The position numbers and the translations under genes were made by a program. A model generated the notes under the pieces. That model was not told the origin of the DNA. It searched no databases and saw only the letters and a list, made by a program, of their open reading frames with translations. From DASRYH01 sp035687245 (GTDB lineage Bacteria; Actinomycetota; Coriobacteriia; Anaerosomatales; PHET01), in contig DASRYH010000056.1 in assembly GCA_035687245.1 (NCBI GenBank), positions 1 to 30,687 on the forward strand: DNA of 30,687 nucleotides, read 5' to 3'. Below are positions 22,966 through 29,723 of the stretch, one piece after another (the first letter of the stretch is position 1; every line of letters starts with the position of its first letter).

Positions 22966-24425
22966 GCGAGGAGAACGAGCCACACGACGAAGTAGTCGAA
23001 GCCACCCCCGAGGTAGAGCCGGCAGCTCTCGAGCCGACCGCCGAATCGGAGGGCGTGCTCGGCACCAGCGTGCGCTACTCGAACCGCCAGCTCATGCGCA
23101 CGCGAGAGTTGCTGTCCCGCATCGACGCGGCACGTCGGGCGGCGCGCTTCTATCCGCCCGCGCACCCTCTGTCCCAAGAGACGGTGTCGGACCTCTTCGA
23201 CGCTATCCGGGCACTTCACCGCGACGAGGTCGACGTCCAGCTCACCTTCTATCAGGGCGAGATCCTGATGGGAGACCAGCTCCTGCCGGAAGAGAGCGTG
23301 CTCTTCGACGGGCTGGCGCGCGACATCTCCTCATCTGGTGGGCGCTCGTTCCTGTTCAAGCGAGGGCTGACCCCCATCGAGGTCAGGACCTTCGTCGGCT
23401 GCCTTGCGGCCGGCGAAGACGAGATTCGCAAGCGCGGCGGGCTGTCGGAGATGCTGAGTGCCGAAGGCGTGGTGAACATACGCGTCAGCGCGGTTGGGAT
23501 GCTCGGCGACGACATCGTCTTGGACTCGAGCCCGTCCGACGCCTACACCGATGCGATCACGCTGGTCCACGAGATCGATCGCCAGGGACTCACCGGGGGC
23601 GTACCCGACGTTCGTCGCACGACGAAGGTGGTCCGCTCCCTCGTCGACAACGTGCTCACCGACCGCGCAGCAATCCTCAGGCTGACCGGTCTACACGACT
23701 TCGACCAGTACACCTTCTACCACTCGGCCAACGTGGGCGTGCTCTCGGTCGCAATCGGCTCGATGATCTCCCAAGATCACCGGTTCCTGTCGATTCTTGG
23801 CGTTGCGGGCCTGCTGCACGACGTGGGTAAGCTCGCGCTCTCGTCCGAGATCATCAACAAGCCGGGTGCGCTTTCGCCCGATGAGTGGGCGGCCATGCGA
23901 GCGCACCCGGTCATTGGTGCGCAGATGGTCGCAGCGATGCCGGGCATCGACAAGGCGGCCGTCGTGGCCGTGCTCGAGCACCACCAGCGCTTCGACGGCA
24001 CCGGCTACCCGAAGCCGCTCGGTAGCCAGCGCCAGCATCTGGTCTCAAGGATCATCGCGCTGGCCGATGCCTACGACGCTATGACCTCGCGTCGCAGCTA
24101 CTCGGCCGCGCGCCAGCACGACCACGCACTCTCCATCATCACATCGTCGATGGGCACGTCTTTCGACCCGTCGCTCGTCCAGCTGCTCATCAAGATGCTG
24201 GGCGTCTACCCGCCGCGTTCCATCGTTCGGCTCTCTGACGGCACCCTCGGAATCGTCGTCGAGGCCAGTGAGGACGCCGAAAGGCCGACGGTGCGAGTTG
24301 TGACAGATTCGCAGGAACTGTTCATCACGCCGTACGATGTGAACCTAGAGGAGCGCTCGGAGCTCTCGGTGGCGGGATCGGTCGATCCGAGACTGACCAA
24401 CATCGTCATCGACGACTACATCTGA
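22962..24425 (+). CDS. HD-GYP cyclic-di-nucleotide phosphodiesterase
   Basis: The 487-residue protein has an acidic N-terminus, a sensory-type domain (about 49-178) shared with the preceding HEAT protein, an HD-GYP domain (about 240-410) and a beta-rich C-terminal segment. Metal and signature residues are visible: YHSANVG, H286-D287 in LLHDVGKL, RAHPVIGAQ, H340-H341 in EHHQRFDGTGYP with GYP at 348-350, and ALADAYDAM. The common HHExxDGxGYP is HHQRFDGTGYP, a single E to Q change outside the metal ligands. HD-GYP enzymes hydrolyse c-di-GMP. The start is GTG 22962, with GGGAGG 9 bases upstream and GTGA overlap with the previous stop. Confidence 0.92.
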   Translation: MSEENEPHDEVVEATPEVEPAALEPTAESEGVLGTSVRYSNRQLMRTRELLSRIDAARRAARFYPPAHPLSQETVSDLFDAIRALHRDEVDVQLTFYQGEILMGDQLLPEESVLFDGLARDISSSGGRSFLFKRGLTPIEVRTFVGCLAAGEDEIRKRGGLSEMLSAEGVVNIRVSAVGMLGDDIVLDSSPSDAYTDAITLVHEIDRQGLTGGVPDVRRTTKVVRSLVDNVLTDRAAILRLTGLHDFDQYTFYHSANVGVLSVAIGSMISQDHRFLSILGVAGLLHDVGKLALSSEIINKPGALSPDEWAAMRAHPVIGAQMVAAMPGIDKAAVVAVLEHHQRFDGTGYPKPLGSQRQHLVSRIIALADAYDAMTSRRSYSAARQHDHALSIITSSMGTSFDPSLVQLLIKMLGVYPPRSIVRLSDGTLGIVVEASEDAERPTVRVVTDSQELFITPYDVNLEERSELSVAGSVDPRLTNIVIDDYI

Positions 24426-24441
24426 CTAAGGGCGTGAGGTC

Positions 24442-27198
24442 ATGGGTTCCCGTCGCTGGCTGACAGCCGCGATCGTTGCTGTGGTTGTCGTCTTCGTGAT
24501 CGCGCTGCCGTTCGTGGGTTGGCTCGCGCGCGTCTGGACCGACTACCTGTGGTACTCGGACGTGGGACAAGCATCGGTCTTCGTGACGCGCATCGTCTCG
24601 CAGCTCGCCGTGGGCGGAATCTTCGGCATCACTGCGTTCGTGGCGCTGTTCGCGACGATGCGGGTTGCCCGCAGTCTCGCGCCGCAGAACGCGTCCTTCA
24701 CCCTGCCGCCAGGTGCGCCTGAGCAGTGGGCCGTGGCGATCGAAGCTGTCCGGCGATGGATCACCCCCATGTTCGACAAGGCGATACTCATAGGGGCGCT
24801 GTGGTTCGGCTTCACGAATGGTGCAGCGATCTCATCGGAGTGGGAGACCTTCCGAATCGCCCTCGAAGGGGCCCGCTTCGGCATGGCGGACCCGCAGTTC
24901 GGGCGCGACATCGGCTTCTACATGTTCACGCTACCTGCGCTCGAGTCGACTCTGTCGTGGCTGACCGGGCTCCTCGTGCTCGCGACGATGCTCACGCTTA
25001 TCGTCCACCTGCTCGACGGTGCGATTCAGCCGTGGAAGGGCCTGCGCGACATCGAGCCGCACGTCAAGGCGCACGTCTCCGTGCTGCTTGCGGCGTTCGT
25101 GCTCCTGCGCGCATTTGGCTACTGGCTCGCAATCTGGAACCTCAACTTTTCGCCGCGCGGCCAGGTGCTTGGCGCGTCCTACACCGACATCCACGCCCAA
25201 CTGCCGGCGTACTGGATTCTCATCGTCGTGTCCGTGCTGACCGCTGGCGGCCTCATGCTCAACATCCGCTATCGCGGGTGGCGTCTGCCGCTGGTCTCGC
25301 TCGGAGTGTGGATCGCGATCTCGGTGGTCGTTGGCGGAGTCTATCCGGCGCTCGTCCAGCAGTTCCGCGTCTCGCCCAACGAGCTCGCGCTCGAGGCTCC
25401 CTACATCGAGCGCAACATCAAGATGACGCGGGAGGCTTTCGGGCTTTCGGACCTTCAGGGAGGCAGCTTCCCGGCCGCCAGCGACCTCACGTCCAAAGAC
25501 GTGACCGAGAACCGTGACACGCTCTCCAACGTGCGGTTGTGGGACCCCAACGTCGTGGCGCAGGGCTACTCGCAGCTGCAGTCGATCCGCTCGTACTACG
25601 ACTTCAAGGACGTGGACGTCGATCGCTACGAGATCGGCGGCCGTGAGCGCCAGGTGCTCGTCTCCGCGCGCGAGCTCAACAGCAGCCTGCTCGACGCCAA
25701 GGCGCAGAACTGGGTGAACCAGCACCTCGTCTACACGCACGGGTTCGGCATCGTCATGAGCCCCGTCAACGAAGCGGACAGCCGCGGCCTGCCGAAGTTC
25801 GTCGTGGGCGACATCCCGCCGAAGGTCTCCAACGTGGAGTCCGGGACCGCTGGCGACCTTGAGGTCAAGCAGCCGCGCATCTACTTCGGCGAAGACACGA
25901 GTGACTACGTCATCGTCGATACCGGCAAGGACGAGTTCGACTATCCGAAGGGCGCGGGCAACGCGTACTTCACCTACACCGGCCAGACAGGTCCAGAGAT
26001 CGGCGGTTTCGTCCGCCGCGTCGCGTGGGCGATGCGGCTCGGATCGAGCCAGATCCTCTTCTCCCAGTACGTGAAGCCGACGAGCCATGTGCTGATGCAC
26101 AGAGACGTCCTGTCGCGCGCGAAGTCGCTGGCACCGTGGCTCACCTTCGAGGACGACCCCTACATCACGCTTGTGGATGGCAAGCTCGTCTGGATCGTGG
26201 ACGCCTACACGCACTCGAATCGGTTCCCGTATTCGGAGCGCCTCGCGAGCGGCAACAACTACCTGCGCAACTCCGTGAAGGTCACGGTGGACGCATACAC
26301 CGGCGCAACCACTTTCTACGCCTTCGATGAGAAGGATCCGGTTCTCAAGGCGTGGCGCGGCGTCTATCCGTCGCTCATCACCGACGGCTCGAAGATCCCC
26401 GCGAACATCGCGAAGCACTTCCGCTACCCGCAGGGGCTGTTCGAGGCCCAGGCAGAGGTCTACCGCACGTATCACATGACCGACGTGAACGTCTTCTACA
26501 ACAAGGAAGACCAGTGGCAGATCCCGGGCGAGCGCCAGAACAAGATCATGCAGCCCTTCTTCGTCCTTCTGCGGCTGCCGGGTGAGACCAAAGAGCACTT
26601 CTACCTTATGCAGCCCTACACGCCGCGCAACAAGGACAACATGATCGGGTGGATCGCTGCGTCCAGTGATCCGGAGAACTACGGTGAGCGCACGGTCTTC
26701 CTCTTCCCGAAAGACCGCGTGATCCTCGGCCCCGACCAGGTCACCGCACGCATCAATCAGGACTCGGAGATATCGCCGCAACTCTCGCTGTGGAACCAGC
26801 GTGGCAGCCAAGTGATCTTCGGCAACATGCAGGTCATTCCGATCAGGGACTCGATCGTCTATATCCAGCCGGTCTTCCTTCAGGCCGAACAGACCGCCAT
26901 CCCCGAACTCACTCGTGTCGTGGTTGCGTATGCCGACAAGGTCGAGATGGCGCGAACGCTAGAGGACGCGCTGCTGGGGATCTTCGGCGAGAGCAAGGGC
27001 CCGTCGAGTGAGTCGACATCGACGGCGGGCGGCGGCACGGGCAACGTGCAGGCCGACGCGGCCACGGCGCAGCAGCTCTACCAGCAGGCCGTAGCGGCTC
27101 AGAAACAGGGTGACTGGGCTCAGTATGGGCGGCTGATCAAGGAGCTTGGCGACGTCCTCGACCGGCTAGCCAGCCAGGACGCAACGCCCGCGCCGTAA
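24442..27198 (+). CDS. UPF0182 family integral membrane protein
   Basis: The 918-residue protein is the full size of the UPF0182 (COG1615) family found in actinobacteria, Firmicutes and cyanobacteria. It has seven helices in the first 310 residues and a long extracytoplasmic domain (about 320-860) with family blocks such as TSKDVTENRDTLSNVRLWD, VWIVDAYTHSNRFPYS and MQPYTPRNKDNMIGWIAA. A Ser/Thr/Gly-rich linker and a helical C-terminal tail (about 855-918) follow. AAGGG lies 9 bases before ATG 24442. The function is unknown. It is 16 bases after the HD-GYP gene, so it is probably cotranscribed; a signalling link is inference. Confidence 0.93.
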   Translation: MGSRRWLTAAIVAVVVVFVIALPFVGWLARVWTDYLWYSDVGQASVFVTRIVSQLAVGGIFGITAFVALFATMRVARSLAPQNASFTLPPGAPEQWAVAIEAVRRWITPMFDKAILIGALWFGFTNGAAISSEWETFRIALEGARFGMADPQFGRDIGFYMFTLPALESTLSWLTGLLVLATMLTLIVHLLDGAIQPWKGLRDIEPHVKAHVSVLLAAFVLLRAFGYWLAIWNLNFSPRGQVLGASYTDIHAQLPAYWILIVVSVLTAGGLMLNIRYRGWRLPLVSLGVWIAISVVVGGVYPALVQQFRVSPNELALEAPYIERNIKMTREAFGLSDLQGGSFPAASDLTSKDVTENRDTLSNVRLWDPNVVAQGYSQLQSIRSYYDFKDVDVDRYEIGGRERQVLVSARELNSSLLDAKAQNWVNQHLVYTHGFGIVMSPVNEADSRGLPKFVVGDIPPKVSNVESGTAGDLEVKQPRIYFGEDTSDYVIVDTGKDEFDYPKGAGNAYFTYTGQTGPEIGGFVRRVAWAMRLGSSQILFSQYVKPTSHVLMHRDVLSRAKSLAPWLTFEDDPYITLVDGKLVWIVDAYTHSNRFPYSERLASGNNYLRNSVKVTVDAYTGATTFYAFDEKDPVLKAWRGVYPSLITDGSKIPANIAKHFRYPQGLFEAQAEVYRTYHMTDVNVFYNKEDQWQIPGERQNKIMQPFFVLLRLPGETKEHFYLMQPYTPRNKDNMIGWIAASSDPENYGERTVFLFPKDRVILGPDQVTARINQDSEISPQLSLWNQRGSQVIFGNMQVIPIRDSIVYIQPVFLQAEQTAIPELTRVVVAYADKVEMARTLEDALLGIFGESKGPSSESTSTAGGGTGNVQADAATAQQLYQQAVAAQKQGDWAQYGRLIKELGDVLDRLASQDATPAP

Positions 27199-27206
27199 CG
27201 CGCCGC

Positions 27207-27235
27207 TTTGCCCTTACGAGGCACTTCTGTATAAT
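27207..27235 (+). promoter_or_regulatory. Strong promoter of the rlpA-like transcript
   Basis: A consensus -10 TATAAT (27230-27235) lies 16 bases after TTGCCC (27208-27213; 4 of 6 matches to the -35 consensus). Transcription should begin near 27242, which gives a leader of about 345 bases before the TTG start at 27588. Confidence 0.75.
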
Positions 27236-27241
27236 TGCGAC

Positions 27242-27587
27242 CCGTTGTTGAGTACGCGGCACTGCGCGTTCGGCCATACGACGACCTAGGGTGGCCGAGG
27301 GACCCGCGTGGCAGTAGCCGAGAGTACAACCTGGTCGGATCGGCCGAACGAGGCCCGCAAGTGCACCATCGCGGGCGCAGAGAGACCGAGATTCAAGATA
27401 CAGACAGGGTCAAGCCAAAGAGCATAGCGCTTCTTCGGCACGAGACGGCGGCCACACGGCCCCCCGTGCTGAATGCGAGGCAGCTAGCCCCACGCACAAT
27501 CCACCCCGCTGTCACCAAGGCACCGTTGTGCCTTGCCCTCCGCATTCGGACCGTCGTCTGTCACGTCCCCAAACGCGGAGGATCCTT
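27242..27587 (+). promoter_or_regulatory. Long structured leader of the rlpA-like gene, candidate riboswitch
   Basis: This 389-base gap has no credible gene. GTTCGGCC (27268-27275) can pair with GGCCGAAC (27342-27349, 8 bp) or, exclusively, with GGCCGA (27293-27298, 6 bp). Other stems are GCCCGC/GCGGGC (27353-27358/27371-27376), CACGG/CCGTG with a CCCC loop (27455-27468), and AAGGCAC/GTGCCTT (27517-27523/27528-27534). CCTCCGC (27537-27543) is complementary to GCGGAGG (27575-27581), which contains the ribosome-binding site, so it can hide it. That layout of alternative pairing plus a sequestered ribosome site is typical of translational riboswitches. Cell-wall genes in actinobacteria often use c-di-AMP riboswitches, but I do not find that class's conserved core here. 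Confidence 0.5.
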
Positions 27588-28112
27588 TTGAGTACGACCT
27601 ACAGCAAGCGTCTTGTCGGAATCGGCCTGAGTCTCGCCGCCACGTGCGCAGCGTTTGCGCTCGGCACCGGTGGAGTTCAGCCGGCGGCCGCGCAGCTGGT
27701 CGCATCGGCGACAGACTCCCAGGCCAGCCTTGGTTCGACGGCGACCGACCAGTGCGTCGCCGAGATCGTCAAAGAGCAGAAGATTGCGAAGAAGATCCAC
27801 TGGAAGCGGGCCCGGGTGTCATGGTACGGCCCCGGCTTCTACGGAAACGGCATGGCTGGTGGCGGCAAGCTCCGTCGCAACAGCATGGTCGTCGCGCACC
27901 GCTCGCTGCCCTTCGGCACCAAGGTCAAGATCAAGTACCGCGGCAAGACAGTGACAGCGGTTGTGAGAGACAGAGGCCCGTTCATCCACGGCAGGACGTT
28001 CGACCTCGGCCCCGGCACCGCGAAGAAGCTCGGCTTCTCAGGGGTCGGCACGATCAAGTACACGATCCAGAAGAAGGCCAAGAAGAAGAAGGTCGTGCGG
28101 GCAGAGGCGTAG
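27588..28112 (+). CDS. RlpA-like DPBB-fold secreted cell-wall protein
   Basis: The 174-residue protein has a signal peptide (about 1-35, basic then hydrophobic, with AAA before Q at the likely cleavage site), a short linker, and a double-psi beta-barrel domain (about 75-165) with SWYGPGFYGNGMAGGGKL, AHRSLPFGTKVKI, VVRDRGPFIHGRTFDLG and AKKLGFSGVG. This is the RlpA lytic transglycosylase fold without a SPOR domain. It ends in a Lys-rich tail (KKAKKKKVVR), which could bind wall polymers. The start is TTG 27588, with GGAGG 6 bases upstream. An earlier ATG in frame (27528) falls within the leader hairpins and gives a non-signal N-terminus. A strong terminator follows. Confidence 0.88.
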   Translation: MSTTYSKRLVGIGLSLAATCAAFALGTGGVQPAAAQLVASATDSQASLGSTATDQCVAEIVKEQKIAKKIHWKRARVSWYGPGFYGNGMAGGGKLRRNSMVVAHRSLPFGTKVKIKYRGKTVTAVVRDRGPFIHGRTFDLGPGTAKKLGFSGVGTIKYTIQKKAKKKKVVRAEA

Positions 28113-28164
28113 AGACTCCCGCAATCGAAGCTCTCGCAAGGAGCACGAGGTAGAGAACGGTACG

Positions 28165-28203
28165 GGCGACGTCGCTTGAGCGAAGCGGCGTCGCCTCTTT
28201 CTT
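28165..28203 (+). terminator. Rho-independent terminator after the rlpA-like gene
   Basis: GGCGACGTCGCT (28165-28176) pairs with AGCGGCGTCGCC (28184-28195), one T-G pair, loop TGAGCGA, followed by TCTTTCTT. Confidence 0.9.
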
Positions 28204-28274
28204 CCAGCAACATCCGGAAAGCGTGCCCGATGGGGTACCTTAGTGGGTGACCACCGATTTCCCGGGAGGGTGTC

Positions 28275-28658
28275 ATGCCGGAGCCGAGTGTGCCCGGACA
28301 GCCGGAGTCCGAATCTCAGGCCCCGCGAGCTGAAGAGCCGCGAGCCGAAGAGAAGCCGAACCTGATCGATTCGGCAACCGAACTGCTTCAGACGGCAGTC
28401 GCCTACGTGCGCCAGGAGACCGGCGACGTCGTGCGCGAGAAGATCGTGCTGCCCACGCAGAAGGCAGGCGCCACCGTCGGCCTTGCAATCGCCGTGGCGC
28501 TCCTCCTCGTACTCGGCATCGTCTACGTGCTGACAGGCGCACAGATCCTCCTCGCTCAGTTCGTGGGCTGGCCGGTCTCGCTGTTCATCACCGGCGGCCT
28601 GCTGATCATCGTCTCGCTGGTCGTTGCGTCCGTTCGCATGAGGAGCATGCAGAAATGA
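28275..28658 (+). CDS. Phage-holin-III-like (YqjE-type) membrane protein
   Basis: The 127-residue protein has a Pro/Glu-rich N-terminus (about 1-30), an amphipathic helix (SATELLQTAVAYVRQETG), and two membrane helices (about 73-95 and 98-122) ending in a short basic tail. The size and layout match the holin superfamily III / YqjE group that occurs chromosomally in many actinobacteria, where it is not a phage gene. GGGAGGG lies about 8 bases before ATG 28275. It overlaps the next gene by ATGA, and the two are likely partners in the membrane. The function is unknown. Confidence 0.75.
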   Translation: MPEPSVPGQPESESQAPRAEEPRAEEKPNLIDSATELLQTAVAYVRQETGDVVREKIVLPTQKAGATVGLAIAVALLLVLGIVYVLTGAQILLAQFVGWPVSLFITGGLLIIVSLVVASVRMRSMQK

Positions 28659-28903
28659 GCGCCAAAGAGCTGGAGCTGGCGGCCGAGCCGCGCGTGACCG
28701 TGGACGACCTGCGTCACCGCGCCGAGAATTTCAAGACGCAGGCGATGGAGGAGGCCAAGAGCGCGGCCAACGCTGTCGTCGCCCAGGAGGCGACCAAGAC
28801 GATCCTCGTGGTTGCCGGCGTGGTCATCGTGGCAGCCTCGCTCGCGTACTTCCTCGGTACACGCCGCGGCCGTGCGGCCATCGTGGAGCAGGCCGGCCTC
28901 TAG
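28655..28903 (+). CDS. Small membrane-anchored protein (partner of holin-III-like protein)
   Basis: The 82-residue protein has an amphipathic helical segment (about 14-45, rich in Ala, Glu and Lys, likely coiled coil) and one C-terminal membrane helix (about 48-67) followed by GTRRGR. This resembles the ElaB/YqjD and DUF3618 type of small proteins, which often sit beside YqjE-like genes, but I cannot assign it firmly. The start ATG 28655 overlaps the previous stop (ATGA) and has AGGAG 9 bases upstream. Confidence 0.75.
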   Translation: MSAKELELAAEPRVTVDDLRHRAENFKTQAMEEAKSAANAVVAQEATKTILVVAGVVIVAASLAYFLGTRRGRAAIVEQAGL

Positions 28904-28905
28904 CC

Positions 28906-29370
28906 GTGAGCGTGCTCAGCATCGAGCGTATCGACGTGGGCGAAGCTCGCGTCGAAGCTCTCGTCCGCGTCGCCGAACCCGCGCTCAAGACATCCACGTT
29001 CCCCGGACTTTCGGCACGCGCCTTCGCGGCCCTACCGGGGCTTGTGCGTCACTCCTGTCACAACGACGCGGGCGTGGACCTGCGCCGTGAGCTGGCCGAC
29101 ACTGAGACCGCGCACCTGCTCGAGCACGTCGCGTTCGAGCTGATGGCGCTGGCGGGCTCACCTCGCTCTCTGCGCGGCAAGACGCGGTGGGACTTCGCGC
29201 GGGATGGTCGCGGCACCTACCACGTGGAGCTCGACTACGACGACGACCTCGTGGCGATTGGTGCGCTGAAAGCGGCTGCCGAAGTCGTCGAGTGGCTGGT
29301 GTCTGGGGAGGGTGCAGCACCCGATATCGATGCCGAAGTGGCGCGGCTCGCGGGTCTTCGGCGCAGCTGA
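28906..29370 (+). CDS. Stand-alone cyanophycin-synthetase N-terminal-like domain protein
   Basis: The 154-residue protein resembles the N-terminal domain of cyanophycin synthetase (CphA). Shared features in order are a strand-rich start, KTSTFPGLSARAFAALPGLVRHSC, TAHLLEHVAFELMALAG, and YHVELDYDDDLVAIGALKAA, matching the CphA order of LPG..H.C, HLLEHVALEL..LAG, and Y.V..EY. In CphA this domain helps polymerise Asp-Arg chains. The catalytic ATP-grasp and Mur-ligase domains are missing here, and none lies nearby. The start is GTG 28906, 2 bases after the previous stop. A role in binding or modulating another ligase is possible; function is unknown. Confidence 0.75.
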   Translation: MSVLSIERIDVGEARVEALVRVAEPALKTSTFPGLSARAFAALPGLVRHSCHNDAGVDLRRELADTETAHLLEHVAFELMALAGSPRSLRGKTRWDFARDGRGTYHVELDYDDDLVAIGALKAAAEVVEWLVSGEGAAPDIDAEVARLAGLRRS

Positions 29371-29375
29371 GCTGC

Positions 29376-29405
29376 TTGCATGCGCGGCGAGGCGGGTGCT
29401 AACCT
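29376..29405 (+). promoter_or_regulatory. Extended -10 promoter of the T-box transcript
   Basis: TTGCAT (29376-29381), an 18-base spacer and TAACCT (29400-29405) preceded by TGC (extended -10). Transcription would start near 29412, just in front of the first stem of the T-box leader. Confidence 0.5.
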
Positions 29406-29411
29406 TGCCGC

Positions 29412-29626
29412 CAACACTTCGGCAGGACAGGTGCCTGCGAAGAATGAACAGCCACCACGGACGTGAGGGAAGAGGGCGCACATGCTGCCCAGCCACCCCT
29501 CCTATGTCTCCCGCCAGGGCGCGCATGCGCGAGGGAAGCGGGTCGGTCCCGGAACCGGTATCTTCGGGAATGAGGTTCGCGACGGTCTGAAACAGGCTCG
29601 AGCGGACGAAGATAGGTGGTACCGCG
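29412..29626 (+). promoter_or_regulatory. T-box riboswitch controlling the aminotransferase gene
   Basis: The T-box sequence AGGTGGTACCGCG (29614-29626) is a near-perfect match to the conserved antiterminator motif. Its TGGT would pair with the uncharged tRNA end, and the last base implies discriminator A73. About 200 bases of stem-rich RNA precede it, including a 5' hairpin (CTTCGGCAGG...CCTGCGAAG, 29417-29441), and a terminator follows directly. High levels of uncharged cognate tRNA would favour antitermination and expression of the aminotransferase. I could not fix the specifier codon. Confidence 0.88.
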
Positions 29627-29629
29627 ATG

Positions 29630-29668
29630 CCCCCTCGCCCTATCAGGCCGAGGGGGTTTGTTGTTTTT
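29630..29668 (+). terminator. Regulated terminator of the T-box leader
   Basis: CCCCCTCG (29630-29637) pairs with CGAGGGGG (29649-29656), with an inner CCT/AGG stem, followed by TTTGTTGTTTTT. It competes with the T-box antiterminator just upstream. Confidence 0.9.
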
Positions 29669-29723
29669 CGGGACGGGTTCGGCGCAGCATCGGTGTGGGC
29701 GCCGGCGAGTCCGGAGAGGGTGT

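Noticed and set aside
24931..26811. A 626-codon open frame on the minus strand inside the UPF0182 gene
   Set aside because: It lies entirely antisense to a well-supported gene. Its composition is the His/Arg/Asp/Val-rich pattern of antisense frames in high-GC DNA, and it has no recognisable motif.
27477..27490. c-di-AMP (ydaO) riboswitch 3' motif, from GGCAGCTAGCCCC in the rlpA leader
   Set aside because: It resembles the CAGCTAACC end motif only partly, and the other conserved segments (such as the GGGGnGAATC and TAGGG blocks) are absent.
27242..27587. RNase P RNA, tmRNA, SRP RNA or 6S RNA in the rlpA-like leader
   Set aside because: None of the conserved core segments of these RNAs that I know could be found, and the pairing to the ribosome site fits a cis-acting leader better.
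28080..28112. Frameshift or low-complexity artefact at the AAGAAGAAG run ending the RlpA-like gene
   Set aside because: The run encodes a plausible basic Lys-rich tail in frame and the gene ends normally before a strong terminator.
28275..28658. Prophage holin
   Set aside because: There are no endolysin, capsid, integrase or other phage genes nearby, and holin-III-like proteins are common chromosomal membrane proteins in actinobacteria.
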